Of a stretch of 64,000 nucleotides of DNA, positions 18,926-26,930 are shown in pieces (positions within the stretch are counted from its first letter, which is position 1; the number at the start of each line of letters is the position of its first letter). The notes beneath the pieces were generated by a model that saw only the letters and a list, made by a program, of their open reading frames with translations, had not been told where the DNA came from and searched no databases. The stretch covers positions 27,966 through 91,965 of the forward strand of contig JADZEX010000045.1 in NCBI GenBank assembly GCA_020850355.1, in the 5' to 3' direction. The DNA is from Fimbriimonadaceae bacterium. GTDB lineage: Bacteria > Armatimonadota > UBA10988. Both the position numbers and the translations under genes were made by a program.

Positions 18926-20008
18926 TTGATCATCCGCAGCACCACGGGCGCCATCACCACGATCTTCAACGACCTGGTCTCGCGCTACAAAGACCTCGAG
19001 GAGATCGGCAAGTCCTTCGCTGGCGACCCACGCCTGGTGGTGGTCGGTGCCCCCGACAGTGCGGTGGCCGAGGTCTACGCGACCTTCTACGGCGAGCCCG
19101 CCGAGCGGTTGACCCAGGCTGGCGACGAGGGCGAGTGGGAGGCTTGCAGCAGCTTCCGGCTGGAGCAACTCCCCGGACTCGGCGTCTACGGGCCGAGCCT
19201 GCCGGCCGACCGCCCGCGAGCCTATCTCGCCGAAGCCGACGTGGTGCTCTTCTGCCTGCTGCACGACCGCCTGCCGACCGCCCTGGAGCGGGCGCTGTAC
19301 AGCCACCTAAAGAGCCTTCGGCGGCCGGTCGTGACGGTTGTCCACACCCCTGTCGCCAGCCTCACGAGCCGCGTGAAGCACCGCGATCCGGCGGTCCAGT
19401 CGGCCTGGCGTGGGTGGGAACTGGAGCTGCGGCGCGCTCTCGGAGACCGTGACCTGAAGGCTCTGCCGCTCCGCGGAACGTACGGTCCCGACCTCGTCTG
19501 CCTGGCGCGGGCGGTCCACGAGAAGCTGGACCCGAAGCTGCAGTTGCGGCTGATCCACCACCTGCCCCCCGGTGCCTGTCGCCACGCGCTGCTGAGTGAC
19601 CTGATCAACGCGACCGCCCGGACGTGTGCCTTCCTTGGGCTGAGCCCCATCGAGTACGCCGACACCATCGCGATGACGCCGCTGCAGGTGCTGCTGGTCT
19701 GCCGCATCGCCGCGGTCTCGGGTCGTCGCATCACGGCGCGCCTGGCGGCTGACTTCGTAACGGTCTGTGGGGCCGTGATCGGCGCCGGCAGTGTCTGCCG
19801 CGGAGTCTACCGAAGGATTCGCCGCGGTTGGGGTGACCCGGCCCTGCCTGTCACGATGGCCCTGGGGTCGGCGGTGGCCTGGGCGGGCACCCAGGTGATC
19901 GGCCACGCGGCGCGGCTCTACTTTGGGGGGGAACAGCCGAGCATCCCCCAGGCCGCCGAAGCCGCCGCCGAGGAGCTGGCCAGTCAAAGCTTGCTGGGCC
20001 TGCGGTAG
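18926..20008 (+). CDS. DUF697 (YcjF-like) membrane protein with GTPase-like N-domain
   Basis: The N-terminal half resembles a degenerate GTPase domain: the P-loop position reads VVVGAPDSAVAEV instead of GxxxxGK[ST], so nucleotide binding is doubtful. The C-terminal half (about 220-340) is a DUF697-type hydrophobic domain with IEYADTIAMTPLQVLLVCRIA and glycine/alanine-rich membrane segments. Proteins of this type act at the inner membrane, often in stress response, with unknown biochemistry. TTG at 18926 is chosen over ATG 18899 because of the promoter and ribosome-site positions. Confidence 0.75.
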   Translation: MIIRSTTGAITTIFNDLVSRYKDLEEIGKSFAGDPRLVVVGAPDSAVAEVYATFYGEPAERLTQAGDEGEWEACSSFRLEQLPGLGVYGPSLPADRPRAYLAEADVVLFCLLHDRLPTALERALYSHLKSLRRPVVTVVHTPVASLTSRVKHRDPAVQSAWRGWELELRRALGDRDLKALPLRGTYGPDLVCLARAVHEKLDPKLQLRLIHHLPPGACRHALLSDLINATARTCAFLGLSPIEYADTIAMTPLQVLLVCRIAAVSGRRITARLAADFVTVCGAVIGAGSVCRGVYRRIRRGWGDPALPVTMALGSAVAWAGTQVIGHAARLYFGGEQPSIPQAAEAAAEELASQSLLGLR

Positions 20009-20027
20009 GCCCAGCCCATCCGGATGA

Positions 20028-20100
20028 CGTCCTGGGCAGGATTTGAACCTGCGACCTCCTGCTCCGCAGGCAGGCGCTCTATCCCCTGAGCTACCAGGAC
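20028..20100 (-). tRNA. tRNA-Arg, anticodon GCG
   Basis: On the minus strand the sequence folds into a standard cloverleaf: acceptor GTCCTGG/CCAGGAC, D stem GCTC/GAGC, anticodon stem CCTGC/GCAGG with loop CTGCGGA, a 5-base variable loop, and T stem GCAGG/CCTGC with loop TTCAAAT. The anticodon is GCG (codon CGC, Arg); the discriminator base is G. CCA is not encoded. Bacteria usually read CGC with ACG (inosine-modified), so GCG is uncommon. Confidence 0.93.
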
Positions 20101-20233
20101 AACGCCGCTCAGGGTACCGCGCAAAGCCGGCGGCGTCAAGCCCAGACGGTGGCCCCCAGCAGTCGGTCGGCCAAGACAGGCGCTTCACGTCGTGGACACC
20201 GCCGTGACCCGGCGCCTCGTCAAACTGCGGGCC

Positions 20234-21155
20234 ATGACGGACCTGGGCGCGACCTATCCGGTGGGCGAGTTCTACGACGAGGCGTTCGTCGGGCCGAGCG
20301 AGCCGCGGTCGGATTACCACCGCGTGCTCCAGACCGTCGAGCAGCTCGGCCTGGCCGAGTTGCGGCAGCGCAGCCAGCTTCGGGACCGGCTACAACGCTT
20401 CCGGGGCATGACGGTCACCGTCTACGCCGATGGCAACCACCTCGAACGGACCTTTCCGAAAGCCTGGTCGGTTGCGCCGGCCTGCTGAATGCCGCCCGGG
20501 CGGGGACCGTGACGCTGGCCAACGCGGTGGGCAACGGCGTCTCCGACGACAATCAACCTACCCCTACGTGCCGGAGATGATCCGCTACTACCTGGGCGAG
20601 GCGGCGATCCTGTAGAACGCGCCCACCTTCATCTGCTGCGAGCCCGAGGACCGCGCGACGGGGCTGGACCGGCTGGACCAACTGGTGATCTAGCCCACCG
20701 ACGGCAGCGGTGGCTACGGCGTGGTGATCGGCCCGCAGGCCACGCCATGCGAGTTGGGGCAGTTGGCGGCGGCCATCCGGGCGCATCCGGAGCAGTACAT
20801 CGCGCAGGAACTGGTACGGTCGTCGCAACACCCCACGGTGAGCGAGCGCTGCCTGGTGCCGCGGCATGTCGACCTGCGGCCATTCATCGTACAGGGCGAT
20901 TCCATCGAGGTGTTGCCGGGCGGGCTGACGCGGGTGGCCCTCCGAGAGGGCAGTTTCGTGGTCAACTCTTCGCAGGACGGTGGATCGAAAGACACCTGGG
21001 TGCTGCGCGACGTGCCAGGCAGCCCGGAGCGCGCGGCGCGGGCAGGTCGCGTCGAGCACGGGGTGGTGCATCGCGACGCCGTGCTGGGCCCCGAGGCCGA
21101 AGCTGCTCGCGAGCAGCAACAGCAGCAGCAACAGCAGGGCGGTGCAGCACGCTGA
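20234..21155 (+). pseudogene. Decayed circularly permuted ATP-grasp protein (CP_ATPgrasp_2 family)
   Basis: The start ([11 protein letters not shown], then [19 protein letters not shown]) matches the N-terminus of this family. The central several hundred residues are missing, and the rest resumes in other frames: [20 protein letters not shown], then [18 protein letters not shown], then PRHVDLRPFIVQGD and VNSSQDGGSKDTWVL. In-frame TAG codons lie at 20613-20615 and 20691-20693, the second where the family has a lysine before PTDGSGGYG. Intact homologues are encoded with alpha-E and transglutaminase genes in a peptide-ligation-like operon of unclear function. This copy cannot be functional. Confidence 0.85.
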
Positions 21156-21749
21156 GTCGGCTGGCCGAGCACCTCTACTGGATCGGGCGGTATGTCGAGC
21201 GGGCCGACGACCAGGTGCGGCTGGCCAGCGCGCTCTACTTCGGTGGCACGCACATCGGGTTGTTGGGCGATCCACAGTTGCCAGCCGACCTGGTCGGCGT
21301 GCTCGGCGCCGCGCCGGATCAGCCTCCCTTTGCGAGCTTGGGCGAGGCCGTCGAGTGGTGCGTCTGCGACCCGGCCAACCCGTCCTCGGCGGCAAGCTAC
21401 CTGCAGGCCGCCCGCGAGAACACCCGCCGGGCGCGCGAAGTCCTGTCGCTGGAGCTGTGGGAGATCATCAGTGAAGCGACCATGCGACTGCTGGAGTTCC
21501 GGACCCGCCAGGCCGCGGTCGAGGAGGACCTGCTGGCCGTGCCGTGGTGGACGCGGGCCTACTACGGGGTCGTAGAGAGCGCTCTGCCGCGCGACGAGGC
21601 GCGGGCGGTGTTGCGGCTGGGGGTGGATACGAGCGCGCTGACCTGACGCTGCGGCTGCTGATCCTGGGCGCCTCGCATCGCGAGGTGGGCGACGCCGACC
21701 CGGCGGCGGCGCACTTCTGGATGCTCCTGTTGAAGGTCTGCGGCGCGAC
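21149..21749 (+). pseudogene. Decayed alpha-E domain (DUF403) gene
   Basis: The frame reads LSRLAEHLYWIGRYVERADD, the typical alpha-E start, but the expected ATG is ACG (21149-21151). The middle keeps SYLQAARENTRRAREVLSLELWE. Around 21627 the frame shifts: one frame ends at 21646, while the sequence GYERADLTLRLLILGA continues in another frame. It directly follows the broken ATP-grasp gene and runs into the truncated transglutaminase gene, with the junction probably a deletion. Confidence 0.8.
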
Positions 21750-22208
21750 GACCCCCGCGAGACCGCCGAGCGGATCATCGCCTGGCTGCGCAGCCAGTTG
21801 GCGTACGAGCGCGGCACCACCTCGGTCGACACGCCGGTCGATGAAGTGCTGCGCCGGGGCCGCGGCGTCTGTCAGGACTATGCGCATCTGGGCTGTGCGT
21901 TGCTGCGGGCGGCCGGGCTGGCGGCGCGCTATGTCTCAGGTTACTACCCTGCCCGGCAGTTGGCGGTCGGCGAAGCCGCGGTGGGTGAAGGGCACGCCTG
22001 GCTCGAGGTCCTGCTGCCGCCGCTCGGTTGGGTCGGCTACGACCCGACCAACGCCTGCCCGCCCAACCCTTCCTGGATCAAAGTCGGCCACGGCCGCGAC
22101 TACCGCGATGTGCTGCCGCTCCGCGGGGTCTACTTCGGCAACGCCGGCCAGCAGATGCAGGTCAGCGTGACCATCGAGCGGCTGCCCGATTGGCTCGGAG
22201 GCCAGTAG
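21750..22208 (+). pseudogene. Truncated transglutaminase-like protease-fold gene
   Basis: The C-terminal catalytic half is intact: Cys in GRGVCQDYAHL, His in EGHAWLEV and Asp in YDPTNACPPN form the transglutaminase triad, and a typical family ending (VTIERLPDW) follows. The roughly 130-residue N-terminal beta-rich half is missing and no ribosome site precedes a good start. It is the third member of the decayed operon. A shortened product from an internal start near 21798 is conceivable, but function is doubtful. Confidence 0.75.
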
Positions 22209-22228
22209 GCGCCGCCGCGTTCCGCGGC

Positions 22229-22310
22229 TGTTTCACGTGAAACACCGCTCCGCGGTGGCCTGGGTGGACCGGCCGGGCGTCGGCCGCGGCGATCCGTTTC
22301 ACGTGAAACA
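22229..22310. repeat. parS-like palindrome cluster 4 (two sites)
   Basis: Sites start at 22229 (exact) and 22295 (first base C instead of T), 66 bp apart, between the transglutaminase remnant and the convergent ligase-like gene. The second ends 4 bp before the ligase stop codon. Confidence 0.85.
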
Positions 22311-22313
22311 GAC

Positions 22314-24440
22314 CTATCGCGCGCAGCGCAGCTCGCGCTGCGCGCGGTCGATCCCGCTGACCAGCCCGTTGACTTCCTGCCGCTCCGATTCGCGCAGTCC
22401 CTGCTGCTCCAGCAACACCTGTCGCTCGGCAGCGGGCAGGCTGGCGACCAGGCCTTCCTGTTCGCGCCAGGTGGCGAGGTACTTCTCGAAGTCCGGCAGC
22501 GCGCGGGCATAGGCGTCGCAGGCCGGACCGGCCTGGCCCGCCTGGCGGTACAACTCGGCCAATCTGAAGAGCCCGTAGCCGTGGGTCGGCTCGAAGGTGT
22601 AGCCGGTCAGCGGGGCGGCACTGCTGAGGGCCGGCGAAGTAGCCAGGGCGTCGAGCCGCTGGTAGACCGCGATCGCCTCGGCGCGGCGACCGGCTTGCGT
22701 CAGCAACTCGCCCAACTGCAGGTAGCCTTGCAGGTGCAACGGGCTGAGCGTCGCCGACCGCAGCGACCAGTCGAGGGCCGCCGGCAAGTCGCCCCGGGCG
22801 GCTTCGAAGGCGGCGCGCCGGTAGGCGATGCGGGCGCTGGTCGGACGGCACGCGAAGGCCCGGTTGTAGGCGCGGGCCGCCAGCACCGGGTCACCGCTGG
22901 CCGCCGCCAACCCGGCCAGGTCCTCCCAGGCCGGACCGCTCGCCGGCAGCCCGGCGACGGCCGCCTGCAGCTCCTGCCGCGCGGTCAGCAGCGCGCCGCT
23001 GGCGATGGCTCGTTGCGCCGCGGCCCGGTGGGCCTCCGCCCGCGCGGCGCTGCCGGTCACGAGCAGGACCAGCAGGCCCGCCGCGGCGACCAGCCAGCGG
23101 CCCGCCGGGGCGTCTGTTTCACGTGAAACAGCCGGCGCCGCCAGCGCGGCCAGCGCCGTCAAGCTGAGTGGCACGGCCGTCACCAGCCAGCCGCAGTCCA
23201 GGGCGTGGTGCAGCGCGAAGCCGAGCGTGGCGGCCACCAGGCCGTAGCCGGCTGACCGTCGCCGCGGGTCGCCGGCCAGCGCCGCCCGCCAGCCCAGCCG
23301 CAGCCACCCGGCGAGCAGCAGCAGGTGGGCCAGCAGGGCCCCCCAGCCTGCTTCAGCAGCGATCTGCAGGTAGCCGTTGTGGGCGTGCTGCGTGTACGCC
23401 CCCCGGGCGAAACCGCCGTAGGCTTGGACCCAGCCGCCGGCACCGACGCCGAGCCAGGGGGCCTGGGCGATCAGGTCGACCGTGCCCTGCCAGGTCAGCA
23501 GCCGGAAGTTGTTGGACCGCGCCTGTTGCAGGCCGCCGAGCAGGCGCGAGCCGAACGGCGAAATGAGCAGGACCAGCAGCCCGAGCAGCGTCAGCGTGAC
23601 CAGCGCGGCGGCCAGTCGCGGGCGGCCCGCGCGGGCCAAGGTTAGCCCGCAGGCCAGCAGCCCGGCGACCAGACCCAGTTGAGCGCCGCGCGAGCCCGTC
23701 AGGAGCAGCGCCAGGAAGGCCAGGCCGACGACGCCGGCCACCAGCCAGCGCAGCTTGCGGCGCGGCTGTTGCACAGCCTGCCGCCGCAGCCACTCCGCGG
23801 CGACCGTCTCCCCACCGGCCCGGACCCAGGCCGCGGCCGCGGCCGGCAGCACCACCAGCAGGTAGCAGCCCGCCTGGTTCGGGTTGGCGAAGCCGGCGAA
23901 GACCCGCCAGTTGAGCTCCCCGCTGCGCAGGTGTGGCAAAAACTCCTGCAGGGCCCGCAGCCCGACCACCGCCGCGCCGGCACCGAGACCGCTGCAGACG
24001 GCGGCCGGCCGCGCCCGCGCCGTCGCCAGGGCCGCCAGGCAGCAGAGCCCGAGGCGGGCCAGCTCGACGAGTCCGGCGGCGAAGTCGGCCGGGTAATGCG
24101 TCGCCAGGGGCGGCCCACGGAGCACGGCGGGCAGCGACGCACCGGCTCGCGGGACGGCGATCGACAGGGCGGCGAGCAGCAGGAACGCCAGCCAGGCCCC
24201 GAGCGGCACTCGCCGGAGTGCCGGCCGGCTGAGCGCGGCGAGCAGCAGCAGCGCCGCCAGCCCGGCGCGGCCCCAGAGGACGGCCGCGTTGGGCAACTCG
24301 TCGAGGACCAGGCCGGTGCCGAAGACTGGGGCCAGGGCCACCGCGACTGCGACCAGGTAGTCGGCGAGGTGCCACCGGGCCAGCGGCGCGGGCGCTGCCA
24401 GCGGAGGGGGCGACTCGGCCGGCGGGCGGCGGCGGGGCAT
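22314..24440 (-). CDS. O-antigen ligase (WaaL/Wzy_C)-like polytopic protein with TPR tail
   Basis: The first 450 residues contain about twelve hydrophobic segments and the Wzy_C-type large loop, including FAGFANPNQAGCYL and YTQHAHNGYLQIAAEAG, typical of O-antigen ligases and polymerases that move sugar chains on lipid carriers. The C-terminal 250 residues are helical tetratricopeptide-like repeats (AYNRAFACRPTSARIAYRRA region), a common add-on. A parS-like palindrome lies within the gene and encodes VSRET in a loop between membrane segments. Start ATG 24440. Confidence 0.85.
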   Translation of the reverse strand: MPRRRPPAESPPPLAAPAPLARWHLADYLVAVAVALAPVFGTGLVLDELPNAAVLWGRAGLAALLLLAALSRPALRRVPLGAWLAFLLLAALSIAVPRAGASLPAVLRGPPLATHYPADFAAGLVELARLGLCCLAALATARARPAAVCSGLGAGAAVVGLRALQEFLPHLRSGELNWRVFAGFANPNQAGCYLLVVLPAAAAAWVRAGGETVAAEWLRRQAVQQPRRKLRWLVAGVVGLAFLALLLTGSRGAQLGLVAGLLACGLTLARAGRPRLAAALVTLTLLGLLVLLISPFGSRLLGGLQQARSNNFRLLTWQGTVDLIAQAPWLGVGAGGWVQAYGGFARGAYTQHAHNGYLQIAAEAGWGALLAHLLLLAGWLRLGWRAALAGDPRRRSAGYGLVAATLGFALHHALDCGWLVTAVPLSLTALAALAAPAVSRETDAPAGRWLVAAAGLLVLLVTGSAARAEAHRAAAQRAIASGALLTARQELQAAVAGLPASGPAWEDLAGLAAASGDPVLAARAYNRAFACRPTSARIAYRRAAFEAARGDLPAALDWSLRSATLSPLHLQGYLQLGELLTQAGRRAEAIAVYQRLDALATSPALSSAAPLTGYTFEPTHGYGLFRLAELYRQAGQAGPACDAYARALPDFEKYLATWREQEGLVASLPAAERQVLLEQQGLRESERQEVNGLVSGIDRAQRELRCAR
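23115..23130. repeat. parS-like palindrome inside the ligase-like gene
   Basis: The only copy in the window that lies inside a coding region. It is an exact 16-bp match, read in the ligase frame as VSRET within the loop APAVSRETDAP. Confidence 0.9.
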
Positions 24441-24442
24441 CG

Positions 24443-26152
24443 TCAGCCGGCCTCGAGGTGGAGGTCCTCGACCATGATCTGCGGCTGCCGCCGGCCCTGC
24501 CAGGAGTCGATCCCGAGGCTGCCGGCGACCGACACGGCGCTGCCCTCGTGGAGCCGCTCGGCCAGCCGGCCCTGGCGGGGCCAGAAGGCCTTCAGGCGGG
24601 TCTCGCGGCCGTCCACGCCAAACTGCAACTGCAGGTGCTGCCCATCGCGCGTGGCCGCGACGCGCTGCAGGCGGAGTCCCCGCATCTCGAACAGCGGTTC
24701 GGGGTTGCCCTCACCGAACGGCGCCAAGGTGGCCAGTTGCTCCGCCAGTTCGATGGTCAGGGCGCTCCCCTTGACGGCGCACTCGGTCTGGATCTGCGGC
24801 ACCAGGGCATCGGCGGTGACCTGCTGCTTGACCGCGCTGTCGAACCGTTCGACGAGCGCCGGAAGCTGCGCCCGCGTGAGCGTCAGCCCGGCTGCCCGGG
24901 GGTGTCCGCCAAAGCGCTCCAGCAGATCGGCGCAAGCCGTCAGCGCGGCGTGCAAGTTGACCGCGGCGGTACTTCGGCCGGAGCCCTTGACGGTGTCACC
25001 CGTGATGCTCAGCGCCAGCACCGGCCGGTGGTGCTGCCGGCTGAGGCGCCCGGCGACCAGGCCCAGCACCCCCTCATGCCAACCTTCGGCGGCCACCACC
25101 AGGCCCCAGGTGTCGTGCAGGCTCTGGCCCGCGACAATCTGCTCGGCTTCCAGGGCGAGGCGCTCTTCCAGCTCGCGCCGCTCGCGGTTCAGTTGTTCCA
25201 AAGCCTCAGCGATCTGGAAGGCCTCGGCGCGGCTGCTGGTGACCAACAGCCGATAGGCCTGATCGGCGGACTCCAGGCGGCCAGGGGCGTTCAGCCGCGG
25301 CCCGATCCCGAAGCCGATGTCGCGGGCGGTCAGGGTGCGATCGGCACCCAGCCGGGCGACCTCCAGCAGCGCCTGCAAGCCGACGATGCCGGTCCGCGGC
25401 AAGGTCGCCAGCCCGCGCTGCACGAGGTGGCGGTTCTCGCCGCGCAACGGCATCACATCGGCGACGGTGCCGATCGCGGCCAGCTCGTGGAGGTCCTGAC
25501 AGGAAGCAAAGTCGTAGTCGAGCAGCTCTGCCACCGCGCCGCAGACTTTGTGGATCACGGCGGCGCCGCAGAGGTCCTTGAAAGGATACGTCGACTCCGC
25601 CCGGTGCGGGTTGACCGCCGGCACCTTCGGCAGCCGGGCGGGCACCTGATGGTGATCGGTGACGATCACCGCCGTCCCGAGCGCCACCGCGGTGTCGATC
25701 TCCTCGGCCGACGCAATGCCGCAGTCGACCGTCACGATCAGCCCAGGCTTGTGCCTCGTGACGATTTCGACCACGGCCTTGGCATTGACCCCGTAGCCCT
25801 CGTCGAAGCGGTCCGGCACGTAGTAGCTGTGGGGCACCTCGAAGCGCGCCAGAAACCGCGACAGCAGCGCGCCGGCGCAGGTGCCATCGGCATCGTAGTC
25901 GCCGTAAATGACGACCTTCTCACGGTGCCGGATGGCCTCCGCCAGACGGGCGGCAGCGGCGTCCAGGTCGGGGATGCCGGAGGGATCGGCGGGCGCCAGC
26001 CGGCTGGGCTCCAAGAAGGCCGGAATCTCGGCTGCGGTCAGGCCGCGGTTGAGGAGGATGTGGGCCACCACGGGGTGCAGGCCGAGCGACTGCTGCAGCG
26101 CGAGGGCCTCGTCGCGGCGGCTGGGCGCGAGTTGCCAGACCGGACGCCTCAC
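24443..26152 (-). CDS. recJ: Single-stranded-DNA exonuclease RecJ
   Basis: RecJ is a 5'-3' single-strand exonuclease of recombination and mismatch repair. DHH-phosphoesterase motifs are present: YGDYDADGT, VDCGIAS and TDHHQVP, followed by the DHHA1 domain with GGHPRAAGLT and a C-terminal OB-like domain. At 569 residues the length is normal. A GTG start at 26152 overlaps the end of the upstream small membrane-protein gene by 4 bp, so translation is likely coupled. Confidence 0.95.
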   Translation of the reverse strand: MRRPVWQLAPSRRDEALALQQSLGLHPVVAHILLNRGLTAAEIPAFLEPSRLAPADPSGIPDLDAAAARLAEAIRHREKVVIYGDYDADGTCAGALLSRFLARFEVPHSYYVPDRFDEGYGVNAKAVVEIVTRHKPGLIVTVDCGIASAEEIDTAVALGTAVIVTDHHQVPARLPKVPAVNPHRAESTYPFKDLCGAAVIHKVCGAVAELLDYDFASCQDLHELAAIGTVADVMPLRGENRHLVQRGLATLPRTGIVGLQALLEVARLGADRTLTARDIGFGIGPRLNAPGRLESADQAYRLLVTSSRAEAFQIAEALEQLNRERRELEERLALEAEQIVAGQSLHDTWGLVVAAEGWHEGVLGLVAGRLSRQHHRPVLALSITGDTVKGSGRSTAAVNLHAALTACADLLERFGGHPRAAGLTLTRAQLPALVERFDSAVKQQVTADALVPQIQTECAVKGSALTIELAEQLATLAPFGEGNPEPLFEMRGLRLQRVAATRDGQHLQLQFGVDGRETRLKAFWPRQGRLAERLHEGSAVSVAGSLGIDSWQGRRQPQIMVEDLHLEAG

Positions 26153-26652
26153 GACCGACTGCCGGCCCCGCGGCGAGCCTGCTCGGCCGCGGCTTCCTCA
26201 CGGGCGATCTGTCGGATGTCGACGCCACCGGCCACAATGTCGTCGGCCGGTTGTTCCATCAACCGCCGGTGCGGGTCGAGGCCCCCGATGATCTCGTCGT
26301 AGCGCTCGCGAAGTACGGGCAGCGCCGCTTCGAGAGCGCGGTTGGCGGCGCTCAGCTTACGGCGGTCCTGCTGCAGCGCTTCGTTGCTGGACCGCAGCAC
26401 CCCGAGCCGGCCACCGACGCTGGCCAGGGCCGCCAGCACCCCCATCAGGGCGCCGAACCCGAAGGTCGCGATGAGCAGCTCACCGAGCCGTGTCTCGATC
26501 ATCTTGCCGCCGCCCACCCGCAGTTGGAGCCACTGGCCTTCGGCAGCCGTGATCACCCGGAGCGGGCTCCAGTTCAGCCACACGAAGATGGCGAACAGCA
26601 GCACCGGCAGCACCACCAAGAGGGTCACAACGCTGATTCGGCCTCGACTCAT
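26149..26652 (-). CDS. Small membrane protein with LapA-like domain and coiled coil
   Basis: The 167-residue protein has two hydrophobic segments (about 7-27 and 57-80) separated by a short loop, FVWLNWSPLRV, as in LapA/DUF1049 proteins linked to lipopolysaccharide assembly. A heptad-rich segment (about 85-125) and a charged C-terminus follow. Family assignment is by pattern only. It is transcribed from a clear promoter at 26684-26712 and coupled to recJ. Confidence 0.65.
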   Translation of the reverse strand: MSRGRISVVTLLVVLPVLLFAIFVWLNWSPLRVITAAEGQWLQLRVGGGKMIETRLGELLIATFGFGALMGVLAALASVGGRLGVLRSSNEALQQDRRKLSAANRALEAALPVLRERYDEIIGGLDPHRRLMEQPADDIVAGGVDIRQIAREEAAAEQARRGAGSRS

Positions 26653-26683
26653 CGCCTGGTCGCCGGGGGGCAGGAATGGCCGG

Positions 26684-26712
26684 AGTATACCGACCCGCTG
26701 GCCCGCCGTCAA
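26684..26712 (-). promoter_or_regulatory. Promoter for the membrane-protein/recJ operon
   Basis: On the minus strand TTGACG (26712-26707) and TATACT (26689-26684) are separated by exactly 17 bp, a near-consensus sigma-70 promoter 32 bp before the ATG at 26652. A parS-like palindrome begins 14 bp upstream of the -35. Confidence 0.7.
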
Positions 26713-26725
26713 CCGGCGCGGCGGC

Positions 26726-26820
26726 TGTTTCACGTGAAACAGCCGCCGCCTGGGCAGGCCGGCAGCGACCCACGCCGGGCGCCCCGGCCCGGGCAGCCGC
26801 GTGCTGTTTCACGTGAAACC
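26726..26820. repeat. parS-like palindrome cluster 5 (two sites)
   Basis: Sites start at 26726 (exact, extended by one GC pair each side) and 26805 (last base C), between divergent operons. Confidence 0.85.
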
Positions 26821-26930
26821 CGGCGATCCGCGTGGGAGCGGGCGGGCGGGACCGCGTGCCGCCGCGCCGGGGTCGCCGATTCGCGGCGGAAGGTGTAGAA
26901 TGCCGCTTCCGAAGCATGGGAAGCTGGCGC

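Noticed and set aside
20101..20233. Additional small gene after the tRNA
   Set aside because: Short frame upstream of the ATP-grasp remnant shows no domain or ribosome site.
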